Shown: positions 35,502-46,400, counted from the stretch's first letter. The stretch is 64,000 nt of DNA from Nageia nagi (GCA_050084985.1 JBITNC010000002.1:7750001-7814000), one strand, 5' to 3'. Translations and numbers: made by a program. Notes: generated by a model not told the origin, from the letters alone.

Positions 35502-36740
35502 TTGTGCTTACCAAGTGATATACAGGAAAAAATAAATAAAAATGTCAAATCATCAATCAGTCCATATTCAGATATACCATCGATAAATATGGTTACAATA
35601 AAAGAGAATGATATTGAAGATCAAAATAATGAACAAATAGATGAAGTTAACGAAAATCAAAATTTAAGCAAAATAATAGCCAATACTTCTACAGATGAAT
35701 TAATTGCCAATTTCTCTCTTATATCATCTAATCCTTCGGTACATGAATTCAAAAACATAGATCACATATTTGGTTCCTATGAAGATCAAGTATGCACGAA
35801 TGAACAAACTCAAGAATACGATGAAGAATATAGTGTTAACGATAATGGTTGGATACTAGTACCAAATCAATTAGAAGAAGTATCACATATGCTTACTGAA
35901 AAAGTCTTAGAAACAAATATTAGTAATGACCCTCAAAATCCTAAAATTATTCAATTAGGAGAAAATCTCACAGAAAATGAACAAGAAGAAATTATAACCA
36001 TATTAAAAGAATGAGAAAAAGTATTCACATGGTCATATGCAGACATGCCTAGAATAGATCCTAAATTAGTAGTGCATAATTTAGCATTAAATCCTGATGC
36101 TAAACCTGTTAAACAAAAATTACGTAAAATGCATCCTACTATAGCATTAATGGTAAAAGAAGAACTTCAGAAATTATTAGAAGTTAAATTTATACAACCT
36201 ATAGATTATTCAGATTGAATATCTAATATGGTACCTGTAAAAAAACCAAGTGGAAAAATAAGAATATGCACAGATTTTCATGATCTTAACAAAGCTTGTC
36301 CTAAGGATGATTTCCCTCTACCTAGCATTGATAGTTTAGTAGACTCGATAGCAGGACATGATATGTTATCATTAATGGATGGGTTTTCTGGTTATAATCA
36401 AATAAAAATAGCTACTGAAGATCAACATAAAATGGCTTTTATAACTCCTTGGGGTACCTTTTGTTATAAAGTTATGCCTTTTGGATTAAAAAATGTTGGG
36501 GCAACTTATCAGAGGGCTACGACTTATATATTCCATGATTATATGCATGACATAGTAGAAGATTATGTTGATGATTTGTTGGTTAGATTTAAATATCGAG
36601 TAGATCATGGAAAAGACCTAATTAAAGTCTTAGATAGATTATTAGAACATAAAGTAAGATTAAATCCAAAAAAATGTGTTTTTGGTGTAACTTTAGGAAA
36701 ATTATTAGGATTTATTGTGTCCGACGAGGAATTGAAATAG
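35502..36740 (+). pseudogene. RT: Reverse transcriptase of element C
   Basis: An acidic connector (35502-36012; ends LTENEQEEIITILKE) leads to RT. Landmarks: MVPVKKPSGKIRICTDFHDL, NKACPKDDFPLP, MLSLMDGFSGYNQI, AFITPWGTFCYKVMPFGLKN and the catalytic YVDDLLVRF at about 36565. Stops at 36012 and 36216-36218 (TGA where Trp is usual) and a one-base frameshift near 36725, after which the partner frame reads RGIEIDPSKVKAVVDMPPH. It copies element RNA into DNA; this copy is broken. Confidence 0.9.
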
Positions 36741-37440
36741 ATCCTAGTAAAGTGAAGGCAGTAGTAGACATGCCACCTCATGCAAATCTAAAACAATTAC
36801 AAAGTTGACAGGGTAAGTTACAAGCCATTAGAAGGTTTATAGCTCAAATTTCTGATAAATGTAAACCATTTACAAAATTATTAAAAAAGGGAGTAGAATA
36901 TCATTGGGGCAAAGAGCAACAAGAGGCATTCGATGAAATTAAAAGATATTTATTATCTCTGCCTATCTTAAGTCCACCAAGAAAAGATGTACCCTTTTTG
37001 TTATATATCTCTGCTACTGAGAATGCTTTAGGAATAATGCTTGCTCAAAATAATGAACACAATAAAGAACAAGCTATATATTATCTGAGTAGAACCCTAG
37101 TGATCTACGAGATTAAGTACATATATTTGGAAAAATTATGTCTTGCTATCATTTTTGCTACTAAAAAACTGACATTATATGCTAAATCATACAACATATG
37201 TCATCTCTAAAATGGATCCGTTGAAATATATGATGAATAAAACCTATCAAAATTCAAGAACTGCAAAGTGGATAATGCACTTAACTGAATTCGATTTACA
37301 TTTTATTGGACAAAAGTCAATAAAAGGATAAGTAATTGCTAACTATCTCGCTGATGCTCCATTGCAAGATAATAAACCCCTTGTCATTGAATTACCCAAT
37401 GATGGGGTGTTTCAATTAGATGAAATTGAAATACCTGTAG
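36741..37440 (+). pseudogene. First RNase H and connector of element C
   Basis: After the frameshift: LQAIRRFIAQISDKCKPFTK, LLKKGVEYHWGKEQQEAFDE and PPRKDVPFLLYISATENALG, then QAIYYLSRTLVIYEIKY. This is the retroviral-type RNase H that follows RT in all Ty3/gypsy elements. The first catalytic Asp position reads LYISATENALG, so Asp appears to be replaced by Ser, in line with a degenerate first domain in elements that have a second one. A second shift lies near 37205. Confidence 0.85.
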
Positions 37441-37910
37441 AACTTGAAGATGATTGGGATATGAAAATACACATTGATGGTTCTTGATGTGAACATGGTG
37501 GTGGAGTAGGTGTTGTATTTATAACCCTACAAGGGATCCCTATACCATATTCATTTAAATTAAAATTTCCTTGTACTAATAATAATATGGAATACAAAGC
37601 TTTGATATTAGCATTAAAAACTACTGTTAAATTAAAACTTAGAAGAATTAAGATTATTGGAGATTCTTTACTCATCGTAAATCAAGTGAAAGGAATCTAT
37701 CAATGTAAAGAACCTTTACTTCAAAAGTATAAAGCGTTAGTTGAAGAATTATTAAAATCTTTTGACCGATTTAGTATAGAAGTGGCACCAAGATCATCTA
37801 ATAGATTTGTAGATGCTATGGCTTCTATTGGATCTCTTATCCCAGAAGATCCTGAAAAATCTTCAATTCAAGTTGAAATAATTCAATTGTCTCAATCATC
37901 ATTACAATAG
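37441..37910 (+). pseudogene. Second (plant/archaeal-type) RNase H of element C
   Basis: MKIHIDGS at 37462, then a TGA at 37485-37487, then GGGVGVVFITLQGIPIPYSF, NNNMEYKALILALKTTV, IIGDSLLIVNQVKG and EVAPRSSNRFVDAMASIGSL. The four catalytic acids are present as IDGS, NMEYKAL, GDSLLIV and VDAMAS. Tat-lineage elements are known for acquiring this extra RNase H. It is intact apart from the one stop. Confidence 0.9.
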
Positions 37911-39217
37911 GAAGATGAAGAAAAAAGTGTATTAAATATTGACGTAACTGATAAAGATAATTGGTACAAAGAATTGATAGATTTTTTAAAATTTGAAACT
38001 CTTCCTGTAGACCTTAATAAATCATCACGACGAGCTTTTAAAATTAAAGCAACTAAATATTGTTTGATAGGAGATATCTTCCATCAACGAAATTTCAACG
38101 GTATTTTACTCAGATGTCTTGAATGTAATGATATTAAAAAAGCTATATCCTCTGCCCATGATGGAACATGTGGAGGACATTTTAATGGTGTTGCAATTGT
38201 GAAATGATTAACACAAATGGGTATTATTGGCCAACTATGGAAAAGGATTGTTGTAAATATGTTAAAAAATATTTTAAATGTCAACAATACATTCATTTAT
38301 TTTCACAACCATCTCAAGAACTACATCCTATACAATCACTTTGGCCATTCTCTAAATGGGCATTAGATTTAATAGGACAAATTACACCTACATCTGCTGG
38401 TGGACACAAGTTCATCATTACAACAACTGAATATTTTACCAAATGGGTAGAGGCTATTCCCATGACTTCCACCACTGGTTCACGAATTGCTGAATTTATA
38501 GAAAATTATATTATTTTTAGATTCGATATACCGAACCAATTAATTACAGATAATGGAAAGAATTTTAAAAATAAGGATGTAAAACAAATGTGACAAGTAT
38601 AAAATTAAACAAAGTTTTTCCACTCCATATTATCCACAAGGCAATGGATAGGCAGAGGCTACTAATGAAACTATTCGAAACATCTTAGCAAAAATAGTAA
38701 ATGATTCTCATAAAGATTGGCATATGCAAATACCAAAAGCCTTATGGGCTTATCATACCAGTGTACGCACTCCTATTGGAGCAACACCACTCTCTTTAGT
38801 ATATGGAATAGAAGCCATCTTACCCATAGAACTTGAGATACCTTCCCTTAGAGTAAATCTAAGTGAGCAAAATTTTGACGAAGAAGCAAGACAGACTCAC
38901 TTAGATCAATTGTTACTTTTAGATGAAAAATGTATTAATGCTTTAGAGCATATGCATGTTTATCAGAACAGGATAAAAAGAACTTTTGATAAAAGGGCTC
39001 TAATTCATGAGTTCAAAATAGGTGATTTGGTTTTAAAAGAAAATCAATAAACTTCACGAATAGAATGACAGCTTAGAGACAAGTTTGCTCCAAATTGGTT
39101 AGGACCATATATCATTAAGAAAAATTTGGTAAAGGAACTTATCATTTATCAGATTTAGACGGAAATGAAGAGTGTGAACCTATAAATATCATGCATCTTC
39201 GATCCTTCTATATATAA
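37911..39217 (+). pseudogene. int: Integrase of element C
   Basis: HDGTCGGHFNG with the zinc-binding His residues (38158-38190), a frameshift near 38205, then YYWPTMEKDCCKYVKKYFKC with the Cys pair. Catalytic core: WALDLIGQITPTSAGGHKF, TKWVEAIP, LITDNGKNFKN, then GNG.AEATNETIRN, in which TAG at 38649-38651 replaces the usual Gln. C-terminal part: ALWAYHTSVRTPIGATPLSL, EIPSLRVNL, FKIGDLVLKENQ, and a GPYIIKK module ending CEPINIMHLRSFYI. Catalytic Asp, Asp and Glu are all visible. Confidence 0.9.
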
Positions 39218-39321
39218 AAAAAAAATGTACATTAGTCTTCTTTTGTTTTATTTTATTGTTAAGATAATAAATAAATAAAAGTATTGATATTTGTCAAGTG
39301 TTAATGATTAAAATAGAAAAG

Positions 39322-40560
39322 ATGAATCTGGCAAAGGAATCTGCTGAAGGTAGCATAGTGCAACCACAAGTATGATTTCCACCGCTAAGATATCCAAGTG
39401 ATTTAGCATTAACATATTTAAAACATGGATTTGATTTTAATCTCTTAAATTATTTACGATTAACTATTGATGAACAATTTGAAAGAACATATCATATGTT
39501 TTATGGTATAAATAATGGTTGGGAAGTCACTTTTTATGGATATGAAGTAAGCATTATTTTAGATCCACAAATCTATTTCACCCATATGGAAAGAATATCA
39601 TAGGAAATAATAGCTTTCTGCTTACAATGGCCTTATGGAATATCAAGAATCGTCATAAATTGCCAATTAACTGAGTACTCACTCCTTTTAGCTAGGTTGA
39701 AATACATTAAACAATTAACCAAAAGCCTAGAATGGATGGATGAAATTTTACATTATTTACCTCATCAAAGGGTGATTTATGATTTTTCAAATACTTTTGT
39801 GGCTTTTCCTCCTAGAACGTCACAACAACACTATAGGCAAACTCACAGATTTTCTCGCATGCAAATGCGACACACAATTTGGAAATGAAAGTTGGAGAAA
39901 AGGCAAGCTTGTCATATTGCTAAACTTACAATGATAAATCAAATAAGGGTTAGAAATGAGATTATCAAAAAACTATCAAAAGGACATAGAGTGTGGAATA
40001 ATGGAAGTTATCTTCTGGGATTCGAAAGTAGGTATGACAAAGATATCTTTTTGAAAGTTATTTGTAACGTTCCTACTCCTTTGTATTCAAATATCTTTTC
40101 CATGCCTCTTGAAATACAACAAAAAATGGCCTTGACATTCTATGATGCACGCAAATCTTACAATTGGGATGTCAAAGTAAATGGATATCAAGTTATTATT
40201 TGTATCAATGCATTTGAGTTATGGTGTTCTCCTAACTCAGAATATGATTTAATGATATATTTCTATCTTTTGTGGCCTATAGAAAAGCCCAAAATAATAG
40301 TTGATTGTACTCACAACTTGACCTTAAAACATCGAGAACAAATCATCTCTATCACTCAAACCGTAATAGTCGAACACTTAGATTATTGTATTCTAGAAAT
40401 TTATCATAATCAAGTGGTATTAGATTTTAGTTTTTTGTTTAGTTCAACACATTGTTCATTTAATCCTGATGCAGTACAAACTCGATTTGAATGCATCATG
40501 AATAGATTCCCTAGAAAAAATGATAAAACCCTAAAAAATTATAAAATTATAAAATCCTAA
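39322..40560 (+). pseudogene. Accessory sense ORF of element C: tandem duplication of an unknown domain
   Basis: One frame of 413 codons with three stops (39373, 39601, 39886). Two copies of the same ~150-residue unit are visible. Copy 1: GWEVTFYGYEV with W at residue 67, LQWPYGISRIVINC with WP at 103-104 and C at 114, VIYDFS at 151-156. Copy 2: NWDVKVNGYQV with W at 282, LLWPIEKPKIIVDC with WP at 318-319 and C at 329, VVLDFS at 365-370. Spacings W to G (6), W to WP (36) and WP to C (11) are identical. The C-terminus (TRFECIMNRFPRKND) is conserved in B. It lies about 100 bp after integrase on the same strand. I do not recognise the domain; the function is unknown. Confidence 0.75.
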
Positions 40561-42225
40561 AAAATTGAAAACTATAAAACACAAAAATTATAAAATTATA
40601 AAATCTACCTAGATGGAAACATCTAGAGGTTACTTGGCAATTGGGTGCCTTTCCCTCGTATGATGTGAATATATGTTGCATGTCATTGTAAAAGTGATTA
40701 TCCAGTAAACTTGTAAATGTGTGAAAAGGTCATTTTAGAATAATCTCCTTGTTATCATTACATTCACTTTATCTTTTCTTTCATAAAGAAATGATATACC
40801 ATAGATGATAGAAAAACATAAAGTTTGTGTTTGAAGGAAAATCCATAAACTCCAAACACTTACGACATTAAAAAAATTCTAAGAGAATTTGAATGAAATC
40901 ATTCTAAGAGATATTAAGAGTGAAAGTTATGCGTCTATCCTATTATTCGCTTCATCTCAAACCCAAGAATCATTTGATAGTTCAAAAAAAAAAAAAAAAA
41001 AGAGAGGTGAAAAAAAAAAAAATTGCTACATTATATCAATGATTCTTGGTTGATTACAATATCCTCTACCGGGGCTATGGATGCCTGACTGGCAGTAGAG
41101 CAAGGTTGTAGTGGGATCAAGGGGTTAATCCTCATCAGGGCTATGGATGCCTATCTGGCAATGAGGCATACCTTACGAGTGGCGATATGTCCATTTTGGT
41201 TAGCAACCTTCTTTCCTATGGACCTCTATACGTTTCATATGGATAGACTAGCTTATTAATGTCTCTAGAATATTTCATCTCAAATGATCTAAGAAGGGAA
41301 ATGAATCTCACTATACACACTGGAGTTTATAGATTTTTATCAACATATAACAATATTGTTTGATATCATATTAGGTTGTTAAATCTTGAGATAAAGAAAG
41401 ATAAGGTAGATTTTATCATAACTTGGTTATTAATCCAAGATCACCTAATCTTTTTATCATAATTCGTATTTGTTTGTGTTTAGAATCATGTGTGTCATTT
41501 TGTTAAACCCATTCCTTTTGAGAATATCTATTACCTTTGAACATTATTAAAATTGGTTTTCTTTGGAAAGGATAAGAATGATTATTTATTGTTCCCCTAA
41601 CCAAGATAAAGTTAATGTTCATATACATCCATAAGTCACTAGTTTGTCATGTCAAGAAGTTTATTGTAAAATTGCCAAGTACGGAAGATGATGCATCTGA
41701 TTCTGCAAAAATATAATAAAAATATGTCCTTAAAGTAACTTAAATTATCAAAATTATAAATTAGATTTATTATTTATAGCAACTATAATCGTACTTATTA
41801 TCAACTTAATTTTGAGATTAGTAACATCATCAAACTAATTTGTTGATATATGTTATATATTTCATCATTATACATCATACATTCCACAATTATATCTATG
41901 CATTATCCATTTTGAAAATTACATCTATCATTAACATCTATTCATCATTAAGTAACTAAAAGACAATCATGATCTACATAACATCACATCATACCTATTT
42001 TATCATAAACCTATATATAGAATGAAAGCTCATGCATCAAAAATCATACAAGTACCATAAATATCAAAGATCCATCTATCTATATATACATCATCATAGT
42101 CCATCAAAAGGTCATCATAACATCATGAATCATACAATAAAATACAAGGGTCCAATAACCTCATGAGCATATAAAAAGTAACATCATGAAAAAGGGTATC
42201 CTCAAGGACTACCCTAACCACTGCC
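40561..42225. other. Spacer of element C between accessory ORF and PMD gene
   Basis: AT-rich non-coding DNA. It has homopolymer runs at about 40986-41025 (two A runs around GAGAGGTG) and two related hairpin units at 41064-41165. The rest (41200-42225) holds nothing recognised. Confidence 0.5.
41064..41165. repeat. Pair of related small hairpins
   Basis: Both units contain GGGCTATGGATGCCT, two variable bases, then CTGGCA. Unit 1 is closed by CTCTAC/GTAGAG (41064-41069 and 41095-41100), unit 2 by CCTCAT/ATGAGG (41130-41135 and 41161-41166). Inside both, TGCC and GGCA can pair. The outer stems differ but remain complementary. Confidence 0.6.
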
Positions 42226-44610
42226 CTATCTGCTAGGACTACTTGGTCGCCTCCACCGTCTGCTAGTCTCTTCGGTACCCTGACCTGGAGGAGTAGTGCC
42301 TATAGATCCTATAGGACTAATTGGATGCTGAGCTCCTCGTAACTTGGATGAACCAACAACACCTAAGGGAGATGCCCAAGGTGTACCACTCCTGCTAGGA
42401 AAACCTTATGACCTTTGAGTCCTACCTGGAGATCCAACTGTGCCCTATGCACTACTGCCTATCTGATACGCTAAGATATCTATAGGTATATAACTATCTA
42501 GAGGTATAGGATAGTGAGCCCCTAGAGTAAAAGCTGGAACACCTATCAGCCATGTTTGTACTATACTACTATAAAAATCCTACTATTGACAAATGCCATA
42601 ATTGAAAATTGAAGGACCACCCCTAGAAGTAGATGCTGCTCCTAACTGATGAGCCTGAGCTCCTATAAAAAGGAATGAGCCTCATCTCTCTCCTATCTAT
42701 ATCTATCTTGCTCAGCCCTATACATGTACCTATGTGAGTTGGCCTGTGCCAACTAGTGTCTCAGCTCATAAATGTCTCCTAGCAAAGCATCAATGCTAGG
42801 AACCTGTGTAGTAGGAGCCTCATCAACTCCACGTGCAACCCCTAGGGTAGCCCCCTCCTCACCTACACCCATAGCCTCATCCTCAGGAGCTAACTCCTTA
42901 GGAGCATCTACCATAACCTCCTCACCGGTAGCCTCCTCTCTCGTAGCCTCCGCTCCTGTAGGCTCCTCGCCTGCCTCTCCCCCTCCTACTATCACACCCA
43001 ACTCCTCAATAACATCAACATGCTGATGAACATGTTGACCCTCCAATCTGCCCTCTAGGCCATCATCTCCCTCCTCCCACCAAGCCCTGAATGCCTCAGA
43101 CACCCCTACATCATCCTCCCTAGTATCATCCTCTAATGATCCCTCCTCCTGAGTAGGATCTAGCTCTGTGTAAACCAACGGTTGTATACCATCTGCTGAA
43201 ATAGTGCCCTCACACTGATATGGCACTAATGGGGTAGGTACATCCTGAATTAAATGGAACTGATGGTGCACCTGCTCAAAATGAAAATATTCCAAAAAAT
43301 TAGCTCAAAGACCACTCAAAACATGTGGCTATCGAATACCAGTAAGCTTAGCTGTGAGCTCTCTCCAGATAGGATACAAGTGGTAAGGTCTGAATCTCAC
43401 TTGATCTGGAATCAAGTGATTAAGCATGTGGTGATAATAGCTCACATCTCAATGAACTCCATCTGATGGGTGAATATAAAAATCATCACACCATCAGACT
43501 ATGCCCGCCTCATAATCCAAGTGACTACCAAACCCTGGCATCGGTAACCCTGGAGGATGAGCCATAGTTATATGCTCATAGGCCCATGCCTGTAAGGTAA
43601 TAGTAATTGATAAAGAGGCCCTATGCCCCTGTGAATAAAAGAATAGCTCCCTGTAAATCTAAGCTAACAATGTGGGTGCCCAAGCATACATCGTACCATG
43701 CTACATCATATCCACAATAATGGGTAATAATGACCATGGAAATCTCCCACTGCCAGTATCAGGGAGAGCATAACACTATACCAAACCCATCAAATATGAA
43801 AAATAGATCGTCCCCTACTGATCCTCCATCCAGTACTGGTAATATCGGATACCACCTAAAATAATCTTCGAAACAATAGTATCAACCTGAGCGGCCCCAT
43901 ACAAATAAGAAATAGCGGGTAAAGCTCCTATCCTATCCACCACAGGAAAAATCCTCTATCCATGAATGGGGAGTCTATACAATCTATGTATATCCTCCAC
44001 TATGATAGTCATCTCCCTTATCGAAAGATGGAAAGTACATGTCATCGTGTCCCATCTATCTAACAATGCAACCAATAAAGGATACTCCCAATGAATGTGA
44101 CCCATGTGTGGACCCAGTCCAAAACCAATGGACCTGAAAAAGGTATGATCGGTTGGACCTAGAAGACCTCTACCCTCCTGTAGAATCAAGGGATATCTAC
44201 CTCGAGGCTCAAATACGTCTCGAACCTGTATAATGTTAAAAAGGTTTAGCTCAAAAAAAAAAGAGAGAAAAAATGGCATTTCATACTAAAATGCTGGCAT
44301 TTCAAATAAGACTCAGTCATCGATGTTCACATTCCAAATGCTGGTGACTCTGTCATCGTTCGACCTAGGTCGGTGATCAAGGCCAAATTATGAAAAATTT
44401 CACAAAAAATATATATAAAAGTAGGATTTACGAAATTTATCTGATAAAAATAATCAAAATGATTTTTAAATGTCATACATGATTTCAATTTTTAAATTAA
44501 ACGATTAAATTACAAGTTATAAGCAAAAAATAGAGAAGAAAGTTATTTCAAAACCCTACCTCTTCCCGGATAGGTTGAGAACGTCTAGTGGAGCATCTAC
44601 ATGGAGGCAT
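42226..44610 (-). pseudogene. Antisense PMD gene of element C, two exons
   Basis: Minus strand. Exon 1 44610-44560 encodes 17 residues (MPPCRCSTRRSQPIREE) before donor GTAGGG. Exon 2 starts at 44225 after CATTATACAG with VRDVFEPRGRYPLILQ. The PMD core follows: DHTFFRSIGFGLGPHMG, HWEYPLLVALLDRWD, CTFHLSIREMTIIVEDIH and LYRLPIHG, then a stop at about 43955. The frame continues with few stops: AWAYEHITMAHPP (about 43590-43555), EYFHFEQVHHQFHLIQD (from 43295), a long acidic Glu-rich stretch (about 43150-42840), PSIDALLGDIYELR (about 42795), then a Ser/Gly-rich tail ending near 42226. Least decayed of the three copies. PMD proteins are plant-specific; a role in the element's life cycle is unproven. 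Confidence 0.8.
44226..44559 (-). other. Intron of the C PMD gene with motif cluster
   Basis: 334 bp, GTAGGG...TATACAG on the minus strand. Splice limits and phase match element B. Motifs related to CGCCGGTGACT are at about 44288-44385 (CAGTCATCGATG, GCTGGTGACTCTGTCATCG, GGTCGGTGATC). Confidence 0.75.
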
Positions 44611-45251
44611 GGTGATTGTAACAAATATCAACGGTTGGAAATCAATGAGATCACAAGGGAAAATCATTCTGGCTGACAATGAAAGTGACAACTAAAAAGA
44701 AATGAATAAGAAAAAGTTAAAACTTTTTCTTTTTGAAACACCTGGCGACTTGAAGACGAACGTCGATGACTGTAACTAAATGTCGATGACTTGAAGACGG
44801 ACGCTGGTGACCGCCACTAAATGTCAGCGATTGGAAGTAAAATGTCGTGTTTAGGGATAGCCATGAGAATATTACAAAATTTCTCAAAATAACCTTGAAT
44901 TGGTCAAGAAAATCAAAAAAGATAAAATGTGATGTATCATTGTTACAGGAGATCTTGAAACCCCGTTGTCAAGATAAAGGACAACACCATCAAACTCATA
45001 TACTAAAGAGGACTTATACGGTACATGTGCACTTAGACATGCAAAATGACATAATAGAAATGTCATGCAACTGTCACACAAGCTCAACACATTGTCATAC
45101 CAAAAATAGTCACTTCTGAAGTATATTCAAATTTGTTTTCAAAACTACATCAAATGTAAAATGAAAACACATTTTATCATAATTTTGATTCATTTAAGAA
45201 ATTGAGTCAAAACTTATATCATAAGAAAGCAACAAAGCTTCTCATTCTATA
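44611..45251. other. PMD upstream region and 3' non-coding part of element C
   Basis: Six or more CGCCGGTGACT-like motifs are clustered at about 44740-44850 (CCTGGCGACTTGAAGACG, CGTCGATGACTG, GTCGATGACTTG, CGCTGGTGACCG, GTCAGCGATTGG). They sit 130-240 bp upstream of the PMD start codon. No coding sequence is seen. Confidence 0.65.
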
Positions 45252-45303
45252 TTTTTGAAATTATCAACCATATTTTTGGTTGATAATTCAAAAAGGGGCA
45301 AAA
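45252..45303 (+). other. Stem-loop and PPT of element C
   Basis: TTTTTGAAATTATCAACC (45252-45269) pairs with GGTTGATAATTCAAAAA (45278-45294): a 17-bp stem with one bulged A and an 8-base loop. The right arm runs into the PPT AAAAAGGGGCAAAA, which abuts the 3' LTR. Part of the PPT is therefore in the stem. Confidence 0.75.
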
Positions 45304-46153
45304 TGTAGACACCTAAAAATGTCCCTTTGTTAATTAGTAAACATTGAAATAATCATAACTCTTTGCGACAATATAAAATAGGTCTAAAAACCTTATTATT
45401 GGATATCTCCCATCGAGTACATGCAAAATGGGTGGTCACATGACTCTTTTTAGGTAAAATTAGCTATTTGGTGGTCATTTTAATATTATTACAAAATTAA
45501 AAACCAGTCACCAGTGACCCAAGATAGTTGTCGATGTTTTGAGGTGATCATCGATGTTCGTATTATAATCACCGATGACTCTGTAACAGTCGAACAAGAA
45601 ACCAAAATAGCGAGAGAAAGTTGGAACATTTCAACTTTTCAAGATGATGTGGATAGAGGGGGTCAGTTACAACCTACAATGGCTCTTCACTTCCTCTTAC
45701 CAGCCTTGGAACATCTCATCCAAAATCTATAAATACAAGCCCATACAAAGCAATTTAAGAGAGGATCTTGACCCAATTTTGAAGTAGGGTAATGCTACCA
45801 AAATCTTGTGAGCTCATACCTTTTATTGTTTTATGTTAACTTCAATTTAATACATGTCATACATAGATGCTTTGATTTTATTGTCTTTTGTATGTGTGTA
45901 GGATTTACAGGTTGTTCATATTAAGGAAAGAAGCAAGCAAATCAAAAACAATGGAGATCTAATACTCTTATTTTGGCAAATGGCATTTGTAAAAGTCCCT
46001 TCCAAGGGCAAGTTGTAGTTTGAGCTAAAAATCAATATCAATTTATAATTACAACATTTCTATCTATTTTACATAATTTGAGGTTCAGTGAAGATTTAAG
46101 AATAATTTGTATTTCATGTTATTCTACATTCCAGCTTTATTTTCACTGCAACA
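45304..46153 (+). repeat. 3' LTR of element C
   Basis: 850 bp, same limits as the 5' copy. Differences are mostly C/T and G/A, for instance in the motif cluster at about 45505-45580. Followed by CCAAT. Confidence 0.95.
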
Positions 46154-46158
46154 CCAAT

Positions 46159-46400
46159 AAATTCAACTTTTCTTAACTTTAATTTTATGACAATTTTTAT
46201 AGCTAAGATTAAAGTTTCATACTCAACATTGTTATTTATACATGGAAAATTAAACTTAAAAGAATAGAGTATGGTAACTCCTTGGGGTGTAACAAACACA
46301 ACACCTACACCTCCACTTTGTAAACATCTTGATTCATCAAAATATATTATCATGTCCCAATCTTCTTCAGACTCTATGGGAATTTCTATTTCATCAAATT
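46159..46400 (-). pseudogene. Second RNase H of element B, 5' part (cut off by element C)
   Basis: Minus strand: MIIYFDES, GGVGVVFVTPQGVTILYSF, NNNVEYETLILAIKIVIKLK, LRKVEFIG, where the frame meets the CCAAT duplication. It resumes at 28543. Compared with C, the first two catalytic acids are present as FDES and VEYETL. Confidence 0.85.

Larger units (their letters stand above)
28549..46153 (+). mobile_element. Element C: complete Tat-like Ty3/gypsy retrotransposon, 17.6 kb, TSD CCAAT
   Basis: Two 850-bp LTRs (28549-29398 and 45304-46153) begin TGTAGACACC and end GCAACA, within the perfect duplication CCAAT (28544-28548, 46154-46158). In order it has PBS, repeat-bearing leader, gag, protease, G-patch, RT, RNase H, a second RNase H of the plant/archaeal type, integrase, an unknown sense ORF, a spacer, an antisense spliced PMD gene, a hairpin and a PPT. 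The doubled RNase H is the hallmark of the Tat lineage. LTRs differ by a few per cent by eye, so insertion is much younger than B. Stops and two frameshifts in pol show it is not autonomous now. Confidence 0.95.

Noticed and set aside
40986-41025. A-rich run considered as the poly(A) tail of a LINE or SINE
   Set aside because: No target duplication, upstream promoter boxes or RT-related sequence; the run is inside the element C spacer.
42772-43026. Ser/Ala/Pro-rich + strand frame
   Set aside because: It is the complement of the acidic Glu-rich part of the PMD gene read on the minus strand; conservation supports the minus strand.
45514-45732. Open frame covering the motif cluster and TATA region
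   Set aside because: It falls within the 3' LTR of element C and is broken in the 5' LTR; treated as chance.
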